From Aquila chrysaetos chrysaetos (Eukaryota; Chordata; Aves; Accipitriformes; Accipitridae): a DNA stretch of 64,000 nt. The stretch is from assembly GCF_900496995.4 (NCBI RefSeq), contig NC_044012.1:2108001-2172000 (forward strand). Reading direction: 5' to 3'. The number at the start of each line of letters is the position of its first letter. The stretch's first letter is position 1. A model generated the notes under the pieces. That model was not told the DNA's origin, made no database searches, and was given only the letters and a program-made list of their open reading frames with translations. Positions 43,101-55,800 of this stretch are shown here, in pieces. The translations under genes and the position numbers were made by a program.

Positions 43101-44500
43101 GCTAGCAGCGTGACAACCATGGTGGATCCCGTTATCCTCCAGGCTTTATGGAGAGGCTTAAAGCACCTCCAGTCAGAAACTTGGGTGTGAAGCAGAGAAG
43201 AAAGGCCGGCTGGATTTGGGGGGGCTTGAAGAGCAAACAGCAGCTCGAGGACAATTTAGGGTGGTGGCAAGAAGTCCCCTAAGGGGCTCCGTGCAAGGCC
43301 AGGCACCCTCTGTTCGGACCCAGCCACCCTGCAACCCCCCCGGGGCTGGGTGCAGGGCTGTCCCCATCCACGAAGGCTGTGGATTGGGGCTGAGGATGGT
43401 GCAGACCAGCCGTGCATCCCGGTGCGGTGCAGCCCTGGGACCCGTGGACGTGCCGCTGGGTGCCCCCCCGCCGTGCCGCTGGCACCCGCTGAGCAGCGAG
43501 TTAATCCACAGCCGGGAGAAGCCGCCCGGTTTTGCCTTCCTCGCTGGAATTACGTTGACGGGGGCCTGCAATCTTCCAAGTGACAAGCGCTGCCGGATAA
43601 TGCAGGACTCAGCAAACCCGAGGGCTTTAGGGAGCTGATGGATGGCGGGGGGGCTGCCCACTCAGCAGGCACTGAGACCGCGGGAGGGGGATGCAGGTGA
43701 GAGCAGGCAGGAGAGGATGGGGGGACACCCGTCTTTTAGAGGGAAAAGGGGAAGAATTAAGTATTTCAGCCTTCAGAGCTGCAGGGACCATGCTAGCGTC
43801 AACCCGGGGAGCAGCGCTCGGGAGGGAGCGGTACCCGAGGCGAGCATCGCTCGCGGGCTCTGCTGCAATAAGGTGGGTGCTGCTTTAGGACGGTGTCCCT
43901 GCACCCTGCCCAGGGCCCCGGGGACGGGTCCCAGCCCCTGCAGCAAACCTGTGGCTGCCAGGGAACTTCATTTTTGAGGTGCCCAGGTTATGAATCTGGA
44001 GGTGCGGGAGAGCTACAGTAACAACCAGGCATGAAATACTCCTCTGCCCCGTAGGTTTGCTGCCCTGGTGAAATACAGTGGAGGGAAAACATAAAAGTCC
44101 CATTTCCAGCTCCATAATATTTCCTGCCAAAACAAAGTAAAATGTGCTGCCTTAAATTTTCTGCAAAATTCTTTTGAGGTTATTTTTTTCCCTAAATTAA
44201 GCCATACTAATTATTTTCAGCCACTTTATCTCCACTCTGCAACACACCAGGAGGGTGCAGGCGGCAAGCATTTTAAGCCTCCATAAACAAAAGAGTAGTT
44301 TGGAAAATAATTCTATCAATTAATCAAATTAATCCTGCAGTTTTAGTTACAAGCCCCAAGTGGCAAGGATTCTAGCCTGCGGTTAGGAGCTATCTCTCAT
44401 TGACAGCGTTTAAATGTTACGATTGCAACAGTAATTAGAGAATATAATATGCCCGGCTTTGTGTCAGCCTCCTACCTTCAGACCTCAGCGCTGTACCGGC
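40200..44500. other. Intergenic region between ZFPM1 promoter and ZNF469 3' end
   Basis: No exon, RNA gene or coding signal is supported. It includes AT-richer patches at about 40400-40840, 41830-42060 and 44090-44460, short A and C runs (about 40830-40845, 42689-42706, 43070-43088), and a (GGTCACGCCTC)-like short tandem at about 42478-42512. Confidence 0.65.
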
Positions 44501-44514
44501 AGAGGTCAGCTTGA

Positions 44515-44925
44515 GGACAAATTGATGATGACCAGACTGGGCCATCACCATCACCACTTGATGATGACCAAACTGGGCCATCGCCATCACCAATTGGTGA
44601 TGACCAAACTGGGTCATCACCATCACCATCACCAGTTGATGATGACCAAACTGGGCCATCACCATCACCAGTTGATGATGACCAAACTGGGCCATCGCCA
44701 TCACCAATTCATGATGACCAAACTAGACCATCGCCATCACCAACTGGTGATGACCAAACTGGGCCATCACCATCACCAGTTGATGATGACCAAACTGGGT
44801 TATCACCATCACCATCACCAATTGGTGGTGGCCAAACTGGGCCATCACCATCACTATCATTATCACCATCACCAACTGGTGATGACCCAGTTTGGTCATC
44901 ACCATCGCCATCACCATTATGTTGG
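44515..44925. repeat. 36-bp minisatellite ending in an inverted unit
   Basis: About nine direct units of the form GATGATGACCAAACTGGGCC followed by ATCACCATCACCAGTT, with variable ATCACC copy number (30-42 bp units). The last unit, near 44880-44905, reads GATGACCCAGTTTGGTCATC, the reverse complement of the repeated core, so the array end can fold on itself. Frames on both strands are open because units are multiples of three. It lies about 400 bp downstream of the ZNF469 poly(A) signal. Confidence 0.92.
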
Positions 44926-45309
44926 GCTTTTTTTCCCCCTGGGGACAAGACACTCGTGCCGTAAGTAGGGCCCAGGGAAGATGCAATGGGGAAGAGGAGA
45001 TGCGTGAGCACCTTCACCATTGAGAAGCTCCGGTGCTTTGCAAATGATTGCAAGGTGATGGCAGTGGCACCAACGTCCTCCTGCAGCGACTTTACAGAGG
45101 ACACCATGAAGACATACAGGGCATCTAACTGTCAATTAGAAATACAATCATTTGGTTAGAGATGTGCGCGGGAGGAGGGGACCGCAGGGTATGGGACACA
45201 ACCAGGGAGGAACATCCCACAAACATCACGCAGACAGGGAATTTCTGTGAAAATATTGGAATATATTTGAAAAGATTAATCATGTATGATTTTACAGTAC
45301 CACCCCATA

Positions 45310-46874
45310 TTTTCATCTCATACTTTATTTAACAATATTAAAGAGGCACTTTAAAAGCACACATACAACATCATAAAACGGCGTTTCCTGCTCTCTCTCT
45401 GCTTCTCTGACAAAATATCAAAATAAAAACTTTTGACAGAACACATTGCACCCAAGGTAAATTACCTACAATATTTTTATACAATACAAAGAATTGTAAA
45501 GATACATATTAACAGAATAAAGCCTCTTTTTTTTCCTTTTAAATCTAAAACAAAACAAAAAAATAATTGCAGGACAGACGCAAAGTACTCTGACTGTTCA
45601 TATCACATCAGTGCATTACTTCACCTCCTTGACTTGGGAGTATTTCAATAGTATTTTTAATTATCTTCCATGTCCTCATTTGCACCTGAGATTTCTTTCC
45701 GGATTCAAAAGTTCGGTTGTATAACATGCTCGTTTAACGTGACGTAACCTTTTCGACACTATGGAGTACCAGCATACAGGATTTTTTTTCCCTAAAGTTG
45801 GATTTTTTAATATTTTTTTTCCTGCTTCATTTTCTTTTACAGGTAACGGCTACTTCCTAATGGTTCCCTTTTATTTTTCAATCAAGGAAGTCTGTATTCA
45901 CATTACAAAAGAAGAATAGCACCAGTAACTGCATAGTAAAAAGCGGATACCTATATAGCCACTAACTCAATACAGTAAGATAGTTTAGAAGTGATACCGT
46001 TGAGGGCACTCGGACAGTACTGGTTCGGTGCGGTAAATTGGCACAGTTTTGTCGTTACGCAAAACACCCCCACCCCCCCCACCCCCCCCCCAAACAAAAA
46101 GAAAACACACAAACACACACACAAAACCCCTAAAAAATCAGAGTTTGTCACAAGTGTCAAGGTGCAGTTTGCTCGCGGTGGCGGCTCTCCTCCGGTTACA
46201 TCGTCTACAGTGGTCAAAGAGTGGCAGCATCCTCTGAAGGGCTCCGACAGCCCCGGCAGCCCCAGAGCCGGTTCATTATTCTCTTGACGATGTAGAAACA
46301 AATTCATAGGGATGGCTGTCAAAATATAGGACACTCGATTCTTAATTTAATTTTTTTTTTTTTTTTAATTGTATCATCTCTTAGGCCAGCTCCCAATTAA
46401 ATGAATTGTACGGGATTATTTGTGCAAAATCTTCAAAAAAAAATTTGCTTTCTACAGTGTACTGCACCTTATGAATAAGACGTCTATGGAATGAAGTTCA
46501 TCTCTTCAAGTACTTTGTACAAAGATAACACAGACACAGACTCAAAAGGGTCTGAGATTTGCAAGTATCCTTATAACCTCAGCACTTCTGCAATAAAGCA
46601 ATTGCTCTCGACGATTCAGTCTGCCCAAAGCGATTACAATTTCAGTTCATGAAAATCATCAGCAACATCAAAGTTCTAGCATTTGCATGATAAATCAGGT
46701 GAATTAAAGTAGATTAGTAGACACAAAGCAAACTATTTCACAGAGGCTGCAGTGCAAGTTCATTTAAGCTAGACAGAGAAATCATGCTACACAAACGAAT
46801 TTAATGCTTTGATAATTTTTCCCTTGCAAACCCCATGAAAGCAGCTGAGGATCACCATAAGTCACTTCCATAAA
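45310..46874 (-). other. ZNF469: ZNF469 3' untranslated region
   Basis: AT-rich DNA (contrasting with the GC-rich surroundings) continuous with the ZNF469 stop codon and ending at AATAAA. It contains T/A runs (for example 46350-46366) and a C-rich patch at 46067-46091. Several ATTTA-like elements are visible. Extent inferred. Confidence 0.65.
45324..45329 (-). terminator. ZNF469: AATAAA polyadenylation signal of ZNF469
   Basis: AATAAA on the minus strand, about 1.55 kb beyond the stop codon, at the end of the AT-rich block that starts after the coding region. The predicted cleavage is near 45300-45312. Other signals may be used upstream. Confidence 0.6.
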
Positions 46875-49800
46875 TTACTCTGAAGTATCTCTTCTTAAAG
46901 GAATTTTAAAGCTAGTTAATTTTTGCCCAAAGAGTTGGCTTAGCAGGTTGTTCTGGGACTCGGCGGTGCGGTAGCTGGCCGAGCCGGCCGGCTTGGCACC
47001 CCGGGCGGCGCGCGGGCTGTGCAAGGAGCCGCGCGGGGACGGCGCCGGCCCCTTGGCCAACACTTGGTGGAGGCTCTTCCCCAGAATGGCCTTCCTGCGT
47101 TTCACATCCCCGTTGGCGTGACGGAGCTCGCCCTTCTTCTGGTTGTAAGTGTCCAGGACCATCTTCTTCAGTTGGGTGCCCGTTTTGGGCTTGGGTACCA
47201 GTTTGTTGCAGTGCGTCTCCCTCCTCCCAGGGGAGAGGGCAGAAGCTTCAGCATTGCTCCAGTCGGCGCGTTTGAGCTCGCCGGTGCTCTCGCTCCTCCC
47301 CGGGCACGGGGTCCGGGTTTTTTTCTTTTTCCCATCTCCCTCCATGTTCTCCCGGGAGCCAGAGCTGCTCCGGTGGCTCAAGGACTTGTGCTCTTTCCTC
47401 CTCTTGGGGTGAAGCTTGCCGGTGGCTTTGCTCGGCTCCACGTGGCCATGTCTCACGGCGTTGCTGGCCGCCTCACCTCTGGGCTGGTGGCCGGTGGATT
47501 TGCTTGGGTTGCTGCCTTGGTCTTTGGTGTTAGCGCTACTGTCCTTAGCCTCAGGCACGGCTTTCTCCCTCCCTGAGACGGGTTGCTGACCCTCCTCGGT
47601 GCTGCCGTCGGGGCTGTCCACGCTGGGAGCAGCCTCACCGCCGGGCTGGCTACCCGCGGTCTTCTTCTGCGGGACCGAATCTTTGGCAGCTCTGTTCAGC
47701 GTGGGCGATGCCGTCTTGTCCTTCAGGGGCAGGGGGTAGTGGGCAGCTTCTGGAGACGTGGCCTTAGATGCACCTTCCCAAGAGGCATCGCTGGCACTGG
47801 GGTTGCCCCACCTGTGGCTCTCCTTGGCTGGTGGAGCCTCTGCCTGTGGGGAAGGAAGCTCCGAGACCTTCTTGGCAAGCTGGAGAAATGGGATCCCATC
47901 CACAGCGTCAGTGGCTGCACTGGGATTTTCCAGGGCACCCGCTATATATTCATCTTTGTTGCCTATGCTTGTTCTTTTACGGGCATCGGCGTAGCCACGT
48001 TTCTCAGTCAGGTGTGGAGGAGAGAGTTTCTGGTCTGTGGCCTGGTTACAAGCCAACCCAGCAAGGTCAATGGTAAACTCGGGTGAGTCCAAGAAAGGAA
48101 GTGGTTTCCCATCAAACGCTCCTTTCTCCAGCTCCTCGATAGACAGGGCAGCGATATGGCCAAGCTCCGGGCTGCTTGCCGCAGCCTGCGGCAAAGACGG
48201 GGAGAGGCAGGGTGGTGGAGGCAGGGTGTCAAACTGGGATTTCTCCATTTCCGCCAGGAGGTCGGAGAAGTCACCCACCAGGTCTTCTGTTTTCACAGAG
48301 GGTTGGGGGGCTCCCGGCTCAGCAGGTGCTGTAGGGAAGGAGTCAGTGGGAGCCTGCAGGCTGGGGCTTGCAGCCTCTACCAGCTGAAGGTCACTAGCGT
48401 GGTCCAGGTGGACCGGCGAGCTGCGCGGGAGGGAGCTGCCACGGTGAGCAACCTTCCTCTTCTTGCTCGGCGGCATGCCCTCCCGGAGAGAGCCGTCCTC
48501 CTTCACCTTCTCCCTGCCCTCCCTGGAGGCAATGCCAGGCCTCATGACCCCTCTGAATTTGAAAGTCTTGTTGCTTCCCGCCAGGTGCTTCTCCATGTGC
48601 CGGTCGTATTGCTCTTTCTTGGAGAAGGTGTAGTTGCACATGCTGCAGATGAAGGACTTCTTGATAACGTGCATGACGTCTGCGCAGAGCTCGCAGGCGT
48701 ACAGGGTGGTGTGCTTGATCTCCTGCTCCTCCACTATGCCGTGCTCCTGGCTGAGGTGGTTTCGAAGCTCTTTGGTCTCCTGGTAGAACATCGGACACTT
48801 GTGGCACAAGTAAATCTTCTGTAAACTGTGCACGACTAAGTGCCGCTGGAGCTTGAAGGGCTTGGGAAACTGTTTGCCACAGTGATGACAGTCCCTGGAA
48901 GGATCCTTGCAGTCTGGGTGCATGGGGACAGATTTTGGGGTGCCTTCACTTTTTGCCATGTGCTCTGGAGACGGACTGGCGGATGCTTTAGAGGAGCTGG
49001 GAGCAGGTGGCTTCACCTTAACGTTGCTTTCCAAGGGGTCTTTCATCGCCTTGGCCTCCTGCTCGAGGGGCAGCTCCTTGGGACTCTTGCTCTCTCTGCT
49101 AACTGCATGCTTGCTGCTGGGGTCGGCATGCCGGGAGGACCTGCTGGGCTTCCGATACATGATGGTGTTGAGGAAGTGGGTGACAGCAGCATTGTCCTCA
49201 CTGAAGCAGGCTGGCAGACCCATCACAGACTTCTGGGCTTGCCCCTTGCGAGCGAACTGGGTGGCGTGCTCCCGGAGATGCTCATTGTACATCCAGACGT
49301 CGGAGATCTCCTTCAGGCACATTCCGCAAGCCCACAGACCGGCTTTGTTTTTGGCATGCTTCTCCTTCAGATGGTCCCTCAGCTGCTCCCGGGAGCTGAA
49401 TTTGCGCTGGACACACATGTAGCAGGTAGGCGGAGGGGAAGGGTTATGGGAGAGCTTGTGGAAGTCTAGCTCCCCTAACGTCAGGAACCACTGGAAGCAG
49501 ACTTTGCATTTGTACTGCTTGTCTTTGGTCTTGATGGTTATCTCACTGCGGTTTTTCCCCAGTTTCCCATCTTCTAGCTTACTTCTGTGCTTGCTGTGCT
49601 GGCCCAGCTTCGGCTTGAAACTCACAGCGCTGTCCTCCCCATGGCCAGGAAGATCTTCGCAAGGGCCGAAGAAGCACATGTCTCTCATTTTCAGCTTTGC
49701 GTTCAGCATCTCAATGTCGATGGTATGAAATTCGGGAGAGTCTGAATCTTCATTAGCCTTGCCATCGTAGGGCTCCTCTGCCAGGTCGGGGGGCTCAGAG

Positions 49801-52800
49801 CTTGCTTCTCTGAGCGAGTGCTCATCCTCAAGGTCCATCAGAGGCTCAAACATGTCCTCGGCAGAGAGGCTTTCTCCCTCCTTCTCCAGACTCCCCCAGA
49901 GGTTCAAGCTGGGGACGTTGTCCACTTGGCTGTTTTGGCACAAGAAGGTTAGCATGTTGTCTTCCAGGTCAATGTCCTCCTTCCCTTGGTCGGTCTTCTC
50001 GCGGTCCAACCTTGGCGCAATGCTTTTAGATCCGCTGGGAGCAGGATCTCCGCTCTTCGCCTTGCCATGACACATGTTTAGCATTAAGGCATCGTCAACA
50101 GAGATGGTTTCATATTCGCAAGGGTCCTCCCTGGTGACACAGAAAGAGCTGGTTTCGCTGAGGTCAGAAGCTAATCGGATTGTGAAGAGGTCGATGGCAC
50201 CTGCTGGCTGGAGGTTCACCTCAGTGACGGGCTTGGGTTTCTTGCTGCGCTTCCCATACACCCGTGTGCACTTTCTCCGGACAAACTGGTCGTCCCGGGG
50301 GAACAGCTGGGAGAATGTGGAGTCATCATCAAACAAGCTCTGGAGGTCCGAGACGGCTGTGGTCTCCACGCAATGCTCTCTGCCCGGTGGCACGTCTGCC
50401 TTTGCCCATTGCTTTGGCTCTGCAGGAGGAGGGCTGGTCCCTGGCGGGGTCTGCACACTGCCTTGCCCGGGAGCCTTTTGGGTGGTTTCGGAATCACACG
50501 TCTCCAGCAGCAGACCCCCTTCGGCAGGAGCCGTGGGACCCTGTGAGGCACCACTCTGATTCCCAGTGCCGCTGCCTGCCGCAGGACTGTCTCCTGTCTC
50601 AGCATCCATCTCCTCTGCGCCATCAGCACCACGATGCGGCTCTTTGCCTACCTTGCCCAATCCTTTCTCCACTTGCTTCACAAACCCGCTAACCCATTTT
50701 TTGCAAGCCTGCGTGTCTTCCACTCCATTTGGATCTTCCGCCTCCCCGGGACAGGCTACTGTGCCCGTTACTGACTCCTCGCTGACCGTCTCCTTTGAAG
50801 ACACCATCCTGTCGCCCAGGTCCTCTGCAAGCTCAGCTGCACAAGGGGACTGTTGAGCTCTTTGAGAGTGCTGGGTTGAGTTGGACCTATTTTGCTCCTC
50901 TGTGGAGATGCAACCACCTGGCTCATGCAAGCCCTCCATGATCCTCGGCAGACTGGAGCTGAGGACAGCAGGGGGAGGACCTGCATTCTCCAGCTCACAT
51001 GGACCATTGGGCTCATTTCTGCTGGGAAATACCTTTGCTTTCCTTCGTCTCACTTTCCTGTTTAGCTTCTTTTCAGAACTGCCGTTCACCTCTCTGGGAT
51101 TTTTGCTTTGGCTCCTTCTGCCCTTTTCTCCCTTCCTGGCTTGCCGTCCCGAGTCCAGCTTCCCAGCGGCCGCCTCGTCTGCTCCCCTCGTCTCCGAGCG
51201 CGGTCCCTTTGCCTTCATCTCCCTCTGCAGAACACGCGTGCGGTGCAGCTCCTGGGACATCTCGAAGGAGATCACGCTGAGATCGCTGAGCACTCTGCTG
51301 ACCACTTCTTGCATCTGCGTGCTGGGTTCTTTCTCCAGGTCTGGGCATATTTTCTTGGGGACATGGTCAACGTTGGTGGTCGGCATCTGTGAGCTGCAGG
51401 TTTTGTCTTTAACCGAAGTCTTCAGGCTCCTCCTGGGCACCTTTTGGGCTGCTTTTGATGTCTTGTCTGCAGGAATCAAAGTGGACCTGGGAGTCTTGCT
51501 GGGCTGTGGTACGCCACCGTTCTTCACCTGGTGCTTGACAGCTTTGTGCCTCGTCAGACCAGGCTTGGACCGGAAAGTGGCTGAACAAATGTCGCAGGTC
51601 ACCGGGAGCCCATTTGGCTTCTTTTCTTTGTGAAGTTCATTTTGGGAAGGGTTTGGAGTACTGTTAGGTGTGTTGCCCTCTCCTTGGCCCATACTGTTTA
51701 ACACACAACTCCCAGCTTCTCCAGCCCCATGGCTTTTGGATTTCTCCCCTTTTGAGCTCTTTCCTCCACTCTCTGTGGTTTTGGAAAGACCAAGTCTCAC
51801 CTCTGCTGCCTCTGAAAACTCATGGCCATTTAATTCGGCAGGACCAAGATCTCCAATCCTTGTAAGACCTCTGCTGACAGCAGCTGGCACCTGCTGAACA
51901 GCAAAACCATTGGACAAAGCCTGTGGTTCACTTTGATGCTTATTTCCATCATCAGAGCAGCTTTCAAGCTTGGTCTCTTGATTCAGGTTTACCTCTCTGA
52001 TCGGCAGAAGATCCATTGTGGGCTGGGTTGGGTAATCTTGGGTTTCTGGAGGAATGGAGTTAATGACCGTATCTGTGATGGTGCACGCTTGGCTTTCTTT
52101 AAAATGGGAACTTGACAGCACAGCACCAGCGCTTTCGGGTACCTCTTTCCCCACACCCTTTTGGTTGAAAGGTGGCGAGCAGGGAAGAGAGCAGTCCTTC
52201 CCGTGTGGTTTCTGGGGACCATCCACCTCCAAGGCAGAGCCCACCAGACCATCAGTGTGCTGCAGAGCGCAGGGTATCGCCGTCCCTTCTCTTTCAGGCG
52301 GTCCGTAGTTACCCAAAATGCCATCGGGGAGGTGATGGTGACCGTCCTCGACCGCTTCCATTGGCATGGCCCCGCAGTGCTGCAGTGAGAGGGGAAAGGT
52401 GGGTGCCCTTTTCCATGTCCCTTGCTCTACCGGGCTGACGGTGGGGTGATGGATGCGATGGCTGTTGGCCTCGGGAGGACACCTCTTCATGACGAATGAA
52501 CTTGATGCGTTAAGCGGGGATGCGCTGTATTTCTTCTCATCCGAGAGCTGAGTACCGAAGCCGGGGACCTCTCCTCCCTCAGCCCCACCGCTTTGCAAGC
52601 ATCTGGGGGGAGAAAAATTGGTCGGCAAGGGCAGGCTGGCCGGAGATTCGCCCGCGTAATGACAGCCATTGAGGGACTTCTTCTTGCCATTTCCTTCTCT
52701 GGGAACCTTTGCACTGATTGCGCCGGCTTTTGCCTCTGGCGCCAAGCATTGATCCTGGTGGAGATCCTCCTCGGAGGGAGCGGGGGGGCTGGGGGGACTC

Positions 52801-55800
52801 GTGGAAGCACTGTGCAGGGGCTGTGCCCCCTGCCCCGCCTGATTCTTTTCCAGCCTCTCTGCTACTGCACTGCCCAGTGTTTCTTTGTTGAGCAAACTAT
52901 GGCTTAAATGGGATTGCTCATGTTTTTTAAATGCCAAGGTCGCTTTGTTTTTATCTTGCTCCTGCTCTTCCATGAGCTGATCAGCTTTCTTTCCTTGCCC
53001 TGGCAGTGGGGTCACCGCTGTGTTTTTGAGTGGCGAGAGGTCATTACGCTCTTGGGAAACACCATCTGCACGGATATTAATGTCATTTGGCTCCGCATGT
53101 TCATTTGCTAAGTGCTGCAGCTCCGTTACATTATTTTGCAGCTCTGGCTTCACAAATGTGGATTGTTTTGCACGGTAAGAGCCCATTGCGCCAAATGACT
53201 CCAGCTGCTCGCATCCACCAGAGAAAAGCACAGTCTGTTTCGCTGGGGCAGCAAGACTTTCTGCGTTGCCTCCAATGGGGACATTCCCCTCCCCTTGGGC
53301 AGGGCAGTATGTCCGATTTTCCCCTTCCAAGGCACTGCCACTCTCCTCTTTCTGCTCCAGCTGGATGCGGGTGGTGGCAGAGGGGTGACTGGGAGCAAGC
53401 AGCATGGGGAAGCACGGCATCAACAGCTCCTCCTCATTGCTCTTCACTGTTCGGGCAACGAAGAGCTGTAGCTGCTGCAGAGGGTTGGCAGCCGTCTCCT
53501 GGGAAGCCAGCGTCTGTCGGGAGCTGCAGTCGCTCTCCTTGGGCAGACTCAGCATATCAAACAGTAGCACTTTTTGCTTGCTGGCTTTGTCGCTGGGTCC
53601 GGGGGCTGGATAGGTGGTGGGATTCTTCCTCTCCTCCGTTTCTTCCATCAATGCAGACCCACCACCATCCCCTTTGAAGTCCATGGCGCTTTTCGCCATT
53701 TTGGGTGACTCGGGCTTGCTTAAGGGTCTTTCTTCTGTATCTGGGACCTCTTTGATGCGAGGCGAAAAGGTGAGATCCAAGGCTGGGGTGGGACCTTGCT
53801 GAAAGCCAAATTCAGGTTTACAGTTTGGAAGGTGTGCATCAAACTTCTCGAGCTCTGCAGCATCAGCGAGGCTTTCATCTGCTTTCCCGGGAACAGGGAA
53901 GCTCTTGGCACCACGCTGGGATGGCAGGGGATCTTTGGTCGCTTCAGCTGCCTCCAGGCTCTTGGCCGACATGGAGTCGGTGACAACAGGAGGGCTTTTT
54001 GTCACGGGGTCTGCGTAGACAGGAGCCTCTGTTTGGTCTGGCACGCGTAAGCCAGGTAGACTTTTGGAGGAAGACCCATCTTCCATCTTTCCAGGGTCTC
54101 TTTCCTTGGCAGTCGCAGCTTCCTGGAGCTGCTCGCCACTGTCTTTGGAGCAGAAAGGGTCCATGGCGAGGGGGGCTGGCGTGCACATCCCTGTGTCTAG
54201 CGAGCCCAGCTCCACCGGGCAGGGCCAGGGCTCCCTGGGTCTCTCATAATCCCCACGGGCGCTCGTGACGGCCGGCTTCTTGCCTCCCAGCCTCTCCCCG
54301 ACGCAGAGGCTTGAACTGCCCAGCTCGTCTGTCAAAAACAGTCCTTTCTCATGGCCCGTCTCTTGCTCGACCGGCAGCGGTGGGAACTGCTCGGCCGCCT
54401 GTCCTCGCAGATGGGCAGCAACGTGTTGCTCGGGCTTCTGAAGGGCGACGGATGCCTCGTTACCCAGTTTGTTGGTTTGCAGTTGACTTTCCAGCTCTGT
54501 GACTAATCGCTTGATCTCCAGCTCATCGTCTGATATGTTGTTCATAAAAGTCACGTTATAATCCGTTATCCTGTCCGACAGTGGCAGGGAGAGTTGGCTG
54601 GTGGGGACAGGTCCTTCCTCGGGGAATTTCTTGGCTAGTGGCTTCTCCACTGAAAGACTGTGGAACTCAGTCATGTCTTCTGGCAGCATCGGGGCTACCT
54701 CCTCCATGAGGGACCAGTCTTTCTCTGGCATGAACGGTGGGTACGGTTGCTCGAACTGCAGCGGCTTGCTGGGGGGATTGCCGGGACAGGTGAACGTTGT
54801 CACATAACCATCCTTGCTCGCAGAAACGCTGTCATACAGTGGCGGATCAAACTCGGTGACAGGAAGCTCTCCAAATATTGAAGAGGAATCGAAGCCGAGA
54901 GGGGAGGAGACCTTGCCCTGTGGCGTTTCTGTGGCATAAGGGGAGATGGTGGCATGCTTCTGCTCAAAGGACCTGGCATTGATGTCATCCCGGCATAAGT
55001 ACATGTCATCCATGTGCGAGGAGCCCAAGGCTGGGGGCTTTGAGAAGAGGTTCTCATCGTAGTGACTGGGAAGGCCTTTGGGATCGAAAAACGTGTTGTC
55101 GCTGCTGACGTATGCATCGGGCACCTTGGCAGCAAGCATCATCCCCACTGCATCCCCCCCGTACGGGGCAACCGGCACGGGATAGTCCTTCTGACCGTCA
55201 CAGAGCCCGTGTGCCTTCAAATATTTGATGCCTGCTTCTGAGTAGGCAGCACTCACATTGCCAGGACCAGCTTTGTTACCGCCGTGGGATGGAGCAACTA
55301 ACTCTTCTGCACGGTACTTCAGCCCGTCGCTCGTGAAAGGGGCAAACTGATGCCTCTGGTTGACCATGGTCAGTTCGGGTGAGTCCTGAGCCTCCAGGGT
55401 GGGTTGTCCTGCCTCACCTCTGTGCTTTGCTGCTCCTTTGGGCTCTTCTGCACCCTCCTTACAGGAGACCCCGATGGGGCTCCTGCCCGAGGCGGCCGTG
55501 CTGGGCAGCTGCCTTTCCTGGGGCTGCGCTAACAGCTCCTCCTTTGCACAATCCATCGCAGCAACATCTGGTTCCGTACTCGGACATGTCCTGGAGCCTG
55601 CTAGCAAAGGTTTGGCTGAGCCAAACCGCCTGCTCCCCCTGGGAAAGTTCTCTTTGCTCTTCTGGCTCTTCTTTGGGCTCCTGTCCTCAGGAAGGCTGAG
55701 CGGAGTCCTTGGCGTACGCGCCGGGCTGCCCGACCGCCTCCTCCTCCGCGTGCTTCCCTTCTCCCTGCCCGAGCCAGCCCCATCAGCGTGGGGTGGGCTG

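Noticed and set aside
44435-44968. His-rich repeat open frames on both strands
   Set aside because: Created by the GATGACC-ATCACC minisatellite; no gene evidence.
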